From the NCBI GenBank assembly GCA_960531495.1, contig OY482852.1, positions 3,077,688 to 3,141,687 of the forward strand: DNA of 64,000 bases. Direction: 5' to 3'. Source of the stretch: Zeus faber. Taxonomy: Eukaryota; Chordata; Actinopteri; Zeiformes; Zeidae. The notes beneath the pieces were generated by a model. It was not told the origin of the DNA and made no database searches. It worked only from the letters and a program-made list of their open reading frames with translations. Shown here in pieces: positions 1 to 31,609 of the stretch. Both the position numbers and the translations under genes were made by a program. Every line of letters starts with the position of its first letter. Position 1 is the stretch's first letter.

Positions 1-13
1 TCCTGTTTATGAA

Positions 14-68
14 AAGCACTTTGAGTTGCATGTTGTGTATGAAAGCTACAAATGAAGGTTATTATTAT
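14..68 (+). repeat. LINE (L2-like) 3' tail fragment
   Basis: Contains the AAAGCACTTTGAGTTGCATG tail typical of fish L2-related elements. The same tail, inverted, occurs at 21408-21470. It lies in GNL2 intron 10. Confidence 0.5.
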
Positions 69-163
69 GACTGGTACGTGTGGAATTGTGGGGAAAAACA
101 AAAAGAAACATGACATTTCAACAGTGGGGGTTGTTTTTCAGATTCAAGAATCCCTCTGGACCC

Positions 164-312
164 CCAGGGAAGAGAAGGAGGAGGAGGAGGAGAAGAAGAT
201 GAAGAAAAAGAAGAAAAGAAAAAAAAGAAAAAGAAGAATAATAAGAAGAAGAACAAGAAGGAGAAGAAGGAGAAGGAGGAAAAGAAGAAGAAGGAGGAGA
301 AGAAGAAGAGTA
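164..312 (+). repeat. Purine-rich GAA/GAG simple repeat
   Basis: About 150 bp almost entirely A and G on the plus strand (polypyrimidine in the GNL2 transcript). It begins about 20 bp inside intron 10 after the exon 10 donor. The composition permits triplex (H-DNA) folding. Confidence 0.85.
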
Positions 313-330
313 GAAAGGTTCTGGACTCAC

Positions 331-22005
<21,675 letters not shown>

Positions 22006-22277
22006 GTTGGCGGCTGTGTTGTAAAGTCTCCCCGGAATAAAAAAAAAATGTTAACAACAAGACGAAGTGTTTGATGAAGGCTCCGCCACTCGAAAGGATC
22101 CTGTTTGTCTTGTTGTTTTCCGCGGAGCAGCGCTGCGCACACGTGTTTCCTCACCGACGGCGCTTCACTTCCGCGGTGCTGTGTCATCAACAAGCGACAG
22201 CGACGCCGACCAATCAGGAACCAGGAACGTCCGACGCGACTCAAACCTCAGCGCGTATTTATTTTATTTTACTTGAA
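22006..22277 (-). promoter_or_regulatory. Presumed GNL2 promoter and 5' UTR
   Basis: A CpG-rich stretch immediately upstream of the GNL2 start codon. Visible candidate sites are an ETS-type CGGAAGTG (minus strand, 22166-22173), a CACGTG E-box (22140-22145) and a CCAAT box (22210-22214). No TATA box is apparent. This fits a TATA-less housekeeping promoter. The transcription start is not determinable from sequence. Confidence 0.6.
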
Positions 22278-22464
22278 TTCTAATTGTAATTTTGTTGTTT
22301 CTCCGCAGAGTTGAACACTGTGACTGAAAACCTGAGGTGTGTATTCATTTTATTTTATTTTATAGTATTTTCAATGATAAATATGTAGTCTTTGAAAGTA
22401 ATTGAAAATGGCTATTACACAGTCATCGTATGATACTTCTTACCATCATACATTCATTTATTTC
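22278..22464 (+). repeat. 187-bp segment duplicated at 27104-27290
   Basis: This GNL2 5'-flanking segment, starting TTCTAATTGTAATTTTGTTG and ending ATACATTCATTTATTTC, recurs by eye without mismatch at 27104-27290. It contains an exon-like interval: TTTCTCCGCAG, 24 bases, then GTGTGT. Confidence 0.95.
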
Positions 22465-22868
22465 AATTTTATTTAGTTTATTTGACAGGAACAGTATTAA
22501 TAAACATTACAGAAAATATATCAGAGCCAAAAAGGCACATTTTCTTCTGTGGTCTCTTGCCAGATATTATATGGACTCCCTAAAAAGACGATTATATTGA
22601 CATAAACCATTGTATTATTATATATTATAAATGATATTATTGTGTGGATGAAAAATGTTGAATATTTGTACGTCATACGAGCTGTAGCGGTACAAATGAA
22701 GAACCCTGTTGAGCATTTAGACTACTCATGTAAACGTACAGATGCATGGATATGGTTCTGCATCCACATGTTGGTGAAAGGAACAGGGAGGACGGAAGGT
22801 GGAAGGAAGGTGACCCGACACAGCGTCCAGGTGGAGGAACGCTCTACTCTCCATCCACTGGGTGTAGC

Positions 22869-22870
<2 letters not shown>

Positions 22871-22900
<30 letters not shown>

Positions 22901-22902
22901 CA
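22871..22902 (+). repeat. (TGTC)n microsatellite
   Basis: Eight or so GTCT/TGTC units just ahead of the outer Tc1 element. Confidence 0.9.
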
Positions 22903-23042
22903 GCCATCCATTTCCCTCTCCGCAGATCAGCCACAACATTAAACCAGTGACAGGTGAAGTGAATAACATTGATCATCTGGTTCCAATGGCATCAAGTGGT
23001 GGAATATATTATTATTATATAAATACTGTTATATATTATATA

Positions 23043-24646
23043 CAGTGGGGCAAAAAAGTATTTAGTCAGCCACCAATTGTGCAAGTTCTCCCACTTAAAA
23101 AGATGAGAGAGGCCTGTTATTTTCATCATAGGGTTACCTCAACTATGAGAGACAAAATGAGAAAAAAAATCCAGAAAATCCCATTGTCTGATTTTTAAAG
23201 AATTTATTTGCAAATTATGGTGGAAAATAAGTATTTGGTCAATAACAAAAGTTCATCTCAGTACTTTGTTATATACCCTTTGTTTGCAATGACAGAGGTC
23301 AAACGTTTTCTGTAAGTCTTCACAAGGTTTTCATACACTGTTGCTGGTATTTTGGCCCATTCCTCCATGCAGATCTCCTCTAGAGCAATAATGTTTTGGG
23401 GCTGTCGCTAGGCAACAGGGACTTTTAACTCCCTCCAAAGATTTTCTATGAGGTTGAGATCTGGAGACTGGCTAGGCCACTCCAGGACCTTGAAATGCTT
23501 GTTACGAAGCCACTCCTTCGTTACCCGGGCGGTGCGTTTGGGATCATTGTCATGCTGAAAGACCCAGCCACGTTTCATCTTCAATGCCCTTGCTGATGGA
23601 AGGAGGTTTTCACTCAAAATCTCACGATAAATGGCCCCATTCATTCTTTCCTTTACACAGATCAGTCGTCCTGGTCCCTTTGCAGAAAAACAGCCCCAAA
23701 GCATGATGTTTCCACCCCCATGCTTCACAGTAGGTATGGGGTTCTTTGGATGCAACTCAGCTTTCTTTCTCCTCCAAACACAACAAGTTAAGTTTTTACC
23801 AAAAAGTTCTATTTTGGTTTCATCTGACCATATGACATTCTCCCAATCCTCTTCTGGATCATCCAAATGCTCTCTAGCAAACTTCAGACGGGCCTGGACA
23901 TGTACTGGCTTAAGCAGGGGGACACGTCTGGCACTGCAGGATTTGAGTCCCTGGCGGCGTAGTGTGTTACTGATGGTAGCCTTTGTTACTTTGGTCCCAG
24001 CTCTCTGCAGGGGCTAGGACTAGGTCCCCCCGTGTGGTTTTGGGATATTTGCTCACCGTTCTTGTGATCATTTTGACCCCACGGGGTGAGTTCCTGCGTG
24101 GAGCCCCAGATCGAGGGAGATTATCAGTGGTCTTGTATGTCTTCCATTTTCTAATAATTGCTCCCGCAGTTGATTTCTTCACAACAAGCTGCTTACCTAT
24201 TGCAGATTCAGTCTTCCCAGCCTGGTGCAGGTCTACAATTTTGTTTCTGGTGTCCTTTGACAGCTCTTTGGTCTTGGCCATAGTGGAGTTTGGAGTGTGA
24301 CTGTTTGAGGTTGTGGACAGGTGTCTTTTTTACTGATAACGAGTTCAAACAGGTGCCATTAATACAGGTAACGAGTGGAGGACAGAGGAGCCTCTTAAAG
24401 AAAAAGTTACAGGTCTGTGAAAGCCAGAAATCTTGCTTGTTTGTAGGTGACCAAATACTTATTTTACCAAGGAATTTACCAATTAATTCATTAAAAATCC
24501 TACAATGTGATTTTCTGATTCTTTCCCCCCATTCTGTCTCTCATAGTCCAAGTGAACCTATGATGAAAATTACAGGCCTCTCTCATCTTTTTAAGTGGGA
24601 GAACTTGTACAATTGGTGGCTGACTAAATACTTTTTTGCCCCACTG
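23043..24646 (-). mobile_element. Tc1 (Passport-like) copy 2, complete ends
   Basis: Perfect-looking terminal repeats begin CAGTGGGGCAAAAAAGTATT on both ends, flanked by TA at 23041-23042 and 24647-24648. It is the same family as the intact copy at 15964-17562 and lies in the opposite orientation. Its transposase gene is broken, so it could only move with help from another copy. Confidence 0.95.
23258..24281 (-). pseudogene. Tc1 transposase, one frameshift and one stop
   Basis: Closely matches the intact 340-residue protein. Relative to it there is a one-base gain near 24017 (after GDLV) and a CAG-to-TAG change at 23408-23410 (after LKVPVA). A few substitutions also occur, for example KHTAR to KRTAR in the second catalytic block. 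Catalytic Asp, Asp and Glu remain readable across the broken frames. Confidence 0.92.
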
Positions 24647-24678
24647 TATATATATATATATATTTATATATATTTTAT

Positions 24679-24716
<38 letters not shown>
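24647..24716 (+). repeat. (TA)n and (ATA)n microsatellites
   Basis: A TATA tract, then about 40 bp of (AAT)n, at the 3' end of the minus-strand LINE. Confidence 0.95.
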
Positions 24717-24718
<2 letters not shown>

Positions 24719-24812
24719 TTTCGGCCATTTATCACAAGACACCCTCTGCCGAGGTCGGCCCACCACAGGTTGATCAGACCTGAGTGTGTGTCGCACGGTG
24801 GCACCAACATGA

Positions 24813-27800
24813 TTATTTAGCAGCCCATGTTGCGTCCCTCCGTTTCAGCCACAGCCAGTGACTGCTCCGCTCGGCTGCAGTGGCAAGTTCTTTGATTGGC
24901 TTCCTTTGGGCCTGCCCTCTGATCCCTACCTCCTTCAAGAGCCTTGTGGTGGAATTGGCTACAAAACCTCTGCAGCCCAACTCCACTGGCCACACCTTCA
25001 CGTTCCAGCCCCGCCCCTCTGCCTCTGCTGCTAAGTTGGCATACCGCAGCCTCTTCCGTTTGAACGCCTCATCGATGGCCTCTTCCCATGGGACAGTCAG
25101 CTCAATGATAAACACTCGCCGGCAGGACTGGGACCAGTGGACAAGATCTGGGCGCAGGTTGGTAACTGCAATTTCGGGGGGGAAGGTGAGGCTCTGGCTG
25201 AGGTCTACCCGCATTTCCCAATCCCGGGCTGCGTTTAATGGGCCAGAGTCTGGGAGTGATGGCTTGGTCCGCTGTTTCTCTCCTTCCCACATGAAGGTTG
25301 TTCTCCGTGGGAAGGTAGTCTGGGCATTTAGAGGCATGGCATTGGTGGTTACCCTCTTGTTCTCGATTTCGGCAGCCAAGCATTTCAGCACTTGGTTGTG
25401 GCGCCAGGTGTATCTTCCTTGCGTTAAGCTGGTCTTGCAACCCACCAAGATGTGTTTGAGGGTTGCTGGGGCTGCACACTGGAGACAGGCTGGGTCCTCT
25501 CCATACCAGAGATGTAGGTTGGTTGGGGAGGGCAGGACATCATAAGTGGCTTTGACGATGAAACTTACCCTATTCGACTCCATGCCCCACATCTCGCTCC
25601 ATGTAATTTTCCTCCTCTCCACGCCATCCCACTTCATCCAGCGGCTTTGCTGGGCTTGAGAGCCTGCCTTGGCACACCTGGCTGCTTCCTCCTGGTGGCG
25701 CACCTCCTCCACAACCATGTGCCGCCGTTCGGTTGGAGTAGCCTTTTGCCATGTGGGTGTTGTTGTTGCCAAGCCAAGGCCCCCTCTGCCATGTTGGACT
25801 TGCCCCACTACATCCCGGTGCTTGAGGGCCGTCTTTGCCACCGCAACTGCTGCCGATGGCTTCCATTTCCTCCCCGTTGGGGTTGGAGCAGCACCTCTGC
25901 CAAATAGATTCCGGGATTCTGTGAGAGTCATCTCCAGCCTTGATTTGGCACATTTGTACTCCTCCACCAGGCTTGAGATTGGCAGGGAGAGGGTTCCGCT
26001 GCCATACAGGCCAATGCTGGTAAGGCATCTCGGCAGTCCAAGTCACTTCCTCACTTGTGCATTTACTAGCCTTTCTAGCCGATTGTCATGGGATAGAGTG
26101 ACCTCATAGATGGAAATTGGCCACATGAGACGGGGCAGTGGCCCAAACTGAAAGCACCACAGCTTCAGCTTCCCGGGGAGAGCAGTGTTGTTGATCTGCT
26201 TGATGCCACTGATTGTATCCTGCCTGAGTTGTTCCACCTGCTTCGAGTCTTTGAGTTCTGCGCTATACCAGCGGCCAAGGCTTTTGATAGGCTTCTCCAG
26301 AACTGTTGGTATTGGCTCGTTGTTGACATGGAACCTCTCATTGGCAAGCTGGCCTTTGACAATGGAGATACTGCGGTATTTGCTGGGTTTAATCTCCATT
26401 CGTGCCCATTTGATGTTTCCCCAGAGTTTATCCAGCAGGCGTTTGGTGCATGCGTTTGTTGTTGTTATTGTTGTTATGTCGTCCATGTACGCCCTGATTG
26501 GAGGAAGACGCAGCCTGCTCTTCAACCGTTCCCCTCCAACCACCCATCGGGATGCTCGAATAATAAGCTCCATTGCCATGGTAAACGCCAGTGGAGAGAT
26601 GGTGCAGCCCACCATTATGCCTATCTCGAGGTGCTGCCAGGCAGTTGTACTGGCCTGTGCTGTAACACAGAACTTGAGGTCTTGGAAGTAGGCTTTGACC
26701 AGCCTTGTGATACCCTCTGGGACTTGGAAGAAGTTGAACGCTGTCCACAAAATCTAATGAGGCACTGACCTGAAGGCATTGGCAAGATCTAAGAAAACCA
26801 CATGCCAGGTCTTTCTTCTCCTTCTTGGCTGTCTGTACCTGGTGCCAGATGACATTTGTGTGTTCCAGGCATCCTGAGAATCCACTTATCCCTGCCTTCT
26901 GCACCGAGGTGTCGACAAAGTTGTTCTTCTGCAAGAATACTGAGAGCCTCTGGGCCACAACACTGAAAAATATCTTTCCTTCCACATTTAGGAGGCTGAT
27001 CTGGCGGAACTGATTGATGGTTGAGGAATTCTTCTCTTTGGGAATCAGGATCCCTCCTGCCCGTCGCCATGCCTTTGGTATAATTCCTTTTTCCCATGCC
27101 ACTTTCTAATTGTAATTTTGTTGTTTCTCCGCAGAGTTGAACACTGTGACTGAAAACCTGAGGTGTGTATTCATTTTATTTTATTTTATAGTATTTTCAA
27201 TGATAAATATGTAGTCTTTGAAAGTAATTGAAAATGGCTATTACACAGTCATCGTATGATACTTCTTACCATCATACATTCATTTATTTCTTTCCTTCCA
27301 CATTCAGGAGGCTGATCTGGCGGAACTGATTGATGGTTGAGGAATTCTTCTCTTTGGGAATCAGGATCCCTCCTGCCCGTCGCCATGCCTTTGGTATAAT
27401 TCCTTTTTCCCATGCCTTTCATGAGCTTCCAGAGGTACTTCAAGACGCCCGGCGTGTTCTTATAGAGCCTATATGGAACGCCATTGGGCCCAGGGGCTGA
27501 GACTGTTCTTGCCCGCTTTACTGTGCTCTCAACTTCGCTCCAAGTAGGGGGCCTTGCTTCCAGGTGGTGCTCAGGTGGTTGAATTGGTGGCATGTCATCC
27601 GGAATGCTGGCTGGCACATGCCTCTGGTTGTCGGAGTAGGTCTTCCTCAGGTGCTCCTCTAGTTCCCTTATGGGTACTTTGAGGGTCCCAGTTTTCTCCT
27701 TGACAAAGAGGTCTTTGACAAACTTTTAGGGATCTCTGTAGAAGGCAGTCCTCATTCGCTCTTTCTTCTTCTATGTTGCTTTCTCAAGCATTCTGCTCTT

Positions 27801-28450
27801 CGCAGTGTTGCAAGACGCTGCTTGATGTCGCCCTGTAGTGCATCAAGTCCTTTCCTTTCCACTGCTGTGGCCTTCCTCCATTGTTTCCTCAGGTTCCTTC
27901 TTTCTTTCACAAGTCGCTCGATCTCTTGTTGTCTCCTGGACTTGAGATTTGCTGATGGATCTTTCTGTGTCTGAAGGTTCGTAGTTTTCACCGCAAATCT
28001 CTCTGCTCCATAGCTGTAAATGATCTCTCCGATTTTGTCCAGCTTTCTTTCCATGCACCCTTTCAGACCTTCTAGAATATGGATGAGGGCTGTGTCAGTG
28101 TTTTCCCACTCCTTTTTCTGGCAGGATTTAGGCCACAAGATTAGAGGCTTCCGTCCATTCATCTTCCTCCTCGCTTGGTTGAGCTTCGTCTGGGGTTCTG
28201 ATACCCTGTGGACTGTGGTGAATATCCTGCCGCTGGGCTTCACTCGACTGATTTGCCCTACCTCTGAGGAAGTAGTGGTCAATGCGAGGCTCCTCGCTAA
28301 GCTCTCTCAGGCACTTTTTCCTGCCCTGGTGGATCTTGAGACCCTTCTCTGATGTTACCTTTTTCCAGCCACAGATGCAGCTTTGTAGCTTGTGTCCCGC
28401 CAGTGCTGTTACTCCGTCAACTACCGTGCTGAACATTTGATTCGTTGTCG
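24813..28450 (-). pseudogene. RLE LINE polyprotein, broken in several places
   Basis: The stretch 26750 to 24813 stays in one frame apart from a single TGA at 26043-26045, where a Trp is expected between NAQVRK and LGLPRC. It covers RT palm through endonuclease. Upstream, the RT N-terminal part lies in other frames: PKEKNSSTINQFRQISLLN, and an ANAF-like block whose reading passes SVPH-stop near 26755. The region is further split by the duplicated block. The N-terminal domain changes frame near 28200. So there are about four or five lesions, and most motifs are intact, suggesting moderate age. Confidence 0.85.
27104..27416 (+). repeat. Chimeric duplicated block inside RLE LINE
   Basis: 27104-27290 repeats 22278-22464 (187 bp, no difference seen). 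27291-27416 repeats 26975-27100 (126 bp, one T/C difference). Joined, they look like a copy of the locus lacking 22465-26974. Confidence 0.95.
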
Positions 28451-28493
28451 TTTCCGTTCCAGGGTCTGTTACTGTGTGGTCCGCCGATATATA

Positions 28494-28496
<3 letters not shown>

Positions 28497-28541
<45 letters not shown>

Positions 28542-28561
28542 CCTGTATATATACTGTTATA

Positions 28562-28603
<42 letters not shown>

Positions 28604-28660
28604 CTGTTATATATTATTATTATTATTATTATTATGTATATATAGTGTTGTATATTATTA
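28497..28660 (+). repeat. (AT)n and (ATT)n microsatellites
   Basis: A TA tract (28500-28536), then two (ATT)n blocks separated by ATACTGTTATAT. These lie at the 5' side of the minus-strand LINE and at the resumption of the outer Tc1. Confidence 0.95.
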
Positions 28661-29369
28661 TTATATGAGGCAGCAAGTGAAGAGTCAGTTGTTGAAGTTG
28701 ATGTGTTGAAGCAGCGTAAGGATCTGAGTCACTTTGACAAGGAGCACATTGTGATGCTGGACGACTGGGTCAGAGCATCTCCACAACCACAGGTCTTGTG
28801 GCTGTTCCCGCTATGCAGTGGTTACTACTACTACCAAAAGTGGTACAAGGAAGGACGACCGGTGAACCGGTGACAGGGTCATGGGGCCCAAGGCTCATTG
28901 ATGCACGTGGGGAGTGAAGTCTAGCTCGTCTGGTTGGATCCCCCAGAAGAACTACTGTAGCACAAAGTGGTGAAAAAGTGATGGTACTATGATAGAAAGG
29001 TGTAGAACACACAGTGCATGGCAGCTTGCTGCGTATGGGAGCTCACAGTGTCCATGCTGACCCCTGTCCACCCCTGAAAGCACCTACAATGGACACGTGA
29101 GCGTCACAACTGGACCGTGGAGCAATGGAAGAAGGTGGTGCTCTGATGAATCACCTTTTCTTCTACACCATGTGGATGGGTGGGGTTAGGGTCCGATCCC
29201 ATGGAGCATCTGTGGGACGTGCTGGAACAACAAGCCCGATCCATGGGGGCCCCACCTCCAACTTCCAGGACTTAAAGGATCTGCTGCTAACGTCTTGGTG
29301 CCAGATACCACAGGACACCTTCAGAGTCTGGTGGAGTCCGTGCCTCCACGTCACAGCTGTTTTGGTCGG

Positions 29370-30228
29370 TGTCTGTCTATCTATCCATCTGTCTACATCT
29401 TCTCTGGGATCCAAACTACACAACAGGCAGAATTGAGACTGACGACTCCTTAATACGGTGAAATCAATGTGTCAGAAAGCTGTCAGAGCAGACAGGGAGG
29501 TTGGATTTATTCTCGACTGTTTTCAGGTTTCCCTGCGTTTCAGCTGTTCATGTGGAACGGTTTTCGGGGCAGACGGAGGAAAACAAACTTGCATGTTCAC
29601 TTCCGAAACCAAAATGAGATGTAAGATGCTGAACCTCATGTGGTGATGTAAGTTTGAATGTCTTAAATATCCTTGTCGAGGTTTGTATTAAGGCCGAAAA
29701 ATAGAAATACAAATAAAAAAAGTAATCAAGGAGGAAGGAATGACTGTCAGGAAGGATTTTCTGTGCGCATTGAAGCAGAAAGTGGAACATAACCTAATGT
29801 TTTCTCACTTCAGGTGACCTATTTTTAACCTTTTTATCTTTTTACCTATTTTACCCTCCTGTGAATCTCCATGAATAAAGTATCTGAGGCGTGGGGAGGG
29901 TGTGGCTCAAGCAGCCCCACCTGTCTTGGATGGAGGTAATTGAGCCTGCGATCAATGCATCCCAGTGGTGCAAACGAATAGGACAAAACAAACGCACAAA
30001 ATCTATTTTTTTCAGACTGATATTGTAGTCACACTTGCACTTGCCGCAGTACATCCAGAGTCTAACGTTGGCTACAGTCGGAAGTGAGGCAACTTCCTGT
30101 TTCTAGTCTCTTACATCTGCTACTAACTCTTTAGTTCAAAGAGTCAATAAAACTGAGTAGAACCTGATAACATGCACTGGGATTATTTTCTTTACGGTAT
30201 AATATATAAAGACTGTTTGGAGCGCACA
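29370..30228. other. Unrecognised sequence
   Basis: No coding, RNA or repeat family recognised. It contains a CATGAATAAAGTATC polyadenylation-like motif near 29870, without a gene attached. Confidence 0.5.
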
Positions 30229-30266
30229 CACACACACACACACAGACACACACACACATACACACT
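30229..30266 (+). repeat. (CA)n microsatellite, interrupted
   Basis: CA repeats with GA and TA interruptions. Confidence 0.9.
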
Positions 30267-30569
30267 TATCAATTATCTTGAACCTAGTTGTAGGTCAGTA
30301 TTATATTTGTATAAATTTTATTGTATACTAATAATATTGTCTTTGTGAAAACCAAGATATGTATGTTTGGTCGATTGAATGACACATTTAATTGGGCTCC
30401 AGGATCACAGCGGAAACAAAGTAATATGTAATATATCTGTAATATGGAAAAGCATTTTTTTGGCCCCCGCGTCCTCCGTCCAGACGAACCCCGGCGGCGC
30501 TACGCTCCGAGACGAGAGGGGGAAGAGCCAAATGGGGGTCACAGTGACGGATGCTGCTCCACGATGTGA

Positions 30570-30902
30570 CGCGTGCGTGTGTGTTGTGTCTGGTGTGTGT
30601 GTGCGTGCGTGTGTTGGTGGTGTGTGTGTGTGTGTGTGGTGGGCGTTCGTGGGTGTGTGGGGGTTGTGTCTGGTGTGTGCGTTGTGTGTGTGCGTTGTGT
30701 GTGTGTGTGTGCGTGTGTTGGTGGTGTGTGTGTGTGTGTGTGGTGGGCGTTCGTGGGTGTGTGGGGGTTGTGTCTGGTGTGTGCGTTGTGTGTGTGCGTT
30801 GTGTGTGTGTGTGTGCGTGTGTTGGTGGTGTGTGTGTGTGTGTGTGGTGGGCGTTCGTGGGTGTGTGGGGGTTGTGTCTGGTGTGTGCGTTGTGTGTGTG
30901 CG

Positions 30903-30965
<63 letters not shown>
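30570..30965 (+). repeat. 104-bp GT-rich minisatellite and (GT)n
   Basis: The marker GGTGGGCGTTCGTGGG recurs at 30638, 30742 and 30846, exactly 104 bp apart, within units otherwise made of TGTG and TGCG. About 3.4 copies occur, nearly identical. A plain (GT)n of about 45 bp closes the array. Confidence 0.95.
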
Positions 30966-30967
<2 letters not shown>

Positions 30968-31109
30968 CAGCTTTGTGGATAATATTTCAGCCTGGCTCAT
31001 TCACAGTGTCTCTGCTTTGAGTCAGCAGTGCAGCGCCAGCTCCATGAGGGAGCGCAGCCTTCCATCCGACTAAACACAACGAGACAAATCACTGAGGGCA
31101 TGAGAATTC

Positions 31110-31222
31110 CTCTCTCTCTCTCTCTCTCTCTCTCCCTCTCTCTCTCTCTCGCTCTCCCTCATCTATCCATCCATCCATCTATCCATCCGTCTGTCCGTCT
31201 GTCCGTCTGTCTATCTATCTAT
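31110..31222 (+). repeat. (TC)n then CATC/GTCT repeats
   Basis: A CT tract at 31110-31157, then CCAT, GTCC and TATC tetranucleotides. Confidence 0.95.
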
Positions 31223-31229
31223 GGACCTG

Positions 31230-31600
31230 ACTGTGGGTTCACAAAGTCCTACCCATCTCGCCGTCCTGACCGCGCCCCTGCCGGGCTGCACCTGTCTCAT
31301 TTATATCGTCTCAAGGGGATCGGACACATTGGAGATTTTGCGCAGGCTGAGAGGGAGAATGATGGGACGGCGGCGGCATCCATCACCGCGGCAAATGGAA
31401 GGCCAACGCCGGGAGGGAGGCAGAGAGAGAGAGGTGATGGCATGTGCTGTCCTCAAAGAGCATATGCATTACTAATGCATTTCATCCTCTGTTTATTTCC
31501 AACCCACATAAGTATTCCACTTATTTAGTCCTTGGCTTGGCGCAGTCACCGCGTTCGCACCACATTACTCATTACTTAATCTGTTAGCGCGGGAATTTGG
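31230..31600. promoter_or_regulatory. Candidate conserved non-coding element
   Basis: A complex, non-repetitive block. It contains the perfect palindrome ATGCATTA-C-TAATGCAT (31464-31480), which resembles paired POU/homeodomain sites, and AT-rich homeobox-like cores. Function is inferred only. Confidence 0.3.
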
Positions 31601-31609
31601 AGAGAAAAA

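Larger units (their letters stand above)
24717..28490 (-). mobile_element. RLE-type LINE (R2/NeSL/R4-like), near full length
   Basis: A single-ORF non-LTR retrotransposon on the minus strand. In order it has: an N-terminal Cys-His zinc-finger-like motif (C-X-C-X13-H-X5-C near 28370); a reverse transcriptase with a YMDD box (IRAYMDDITT); a C-X2-C-X7-H-X4-C knuckle (CLQCAAPATLKHILVGC); and a C-terminal restriction-like endonuclease (RPDLV followed by FIIELTVPWEE). It lies between ATT/TAA microsatellites. The TAA context recalls Dong elements of the R4 clade, but the exact clade is unresolved. A 313-bp duplicated block sits inside it at 27104-27416. Confidence 0.85.
22924..29366 (+). mobile_element. 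Tc1-family C element split by nested insertions
   Basis: The 5' end (22924-23010, ATCAGCCACAACATTAAACC onward to GTGGAATATATTA) and the rest (28666-29366, GGCAGCAAGTGAAGAGTCAG onward) are two parts of one transposon, with 5.7 kb of later DNA between them. The body encodes only broken transposase remnants; sequence near 29193 reads the end of the gene (GAGCATCTGTGGGACGTGCTGG). The 3' end stops at GCTGTTTTGG without the usual terminal repeat. Insertions inside are Tc1 copy 2 (23043-24646), the RLE LINE (24717-28490) and AT-rich microsatellites. Confidence 0.85.

Noticed and set aside
24880-25545. Long plus-strand open frame of 221 codons
   Set aside because: It is the antisense shadow of the RLE LINE endonuclease region on the minus strand.
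30539-31073. Cys/Val-rich or His/Thr-rich proteins of about 150 residues
   Set aside because: They are translations of the 104-bp GT minisatellite and flanking (GT)n.
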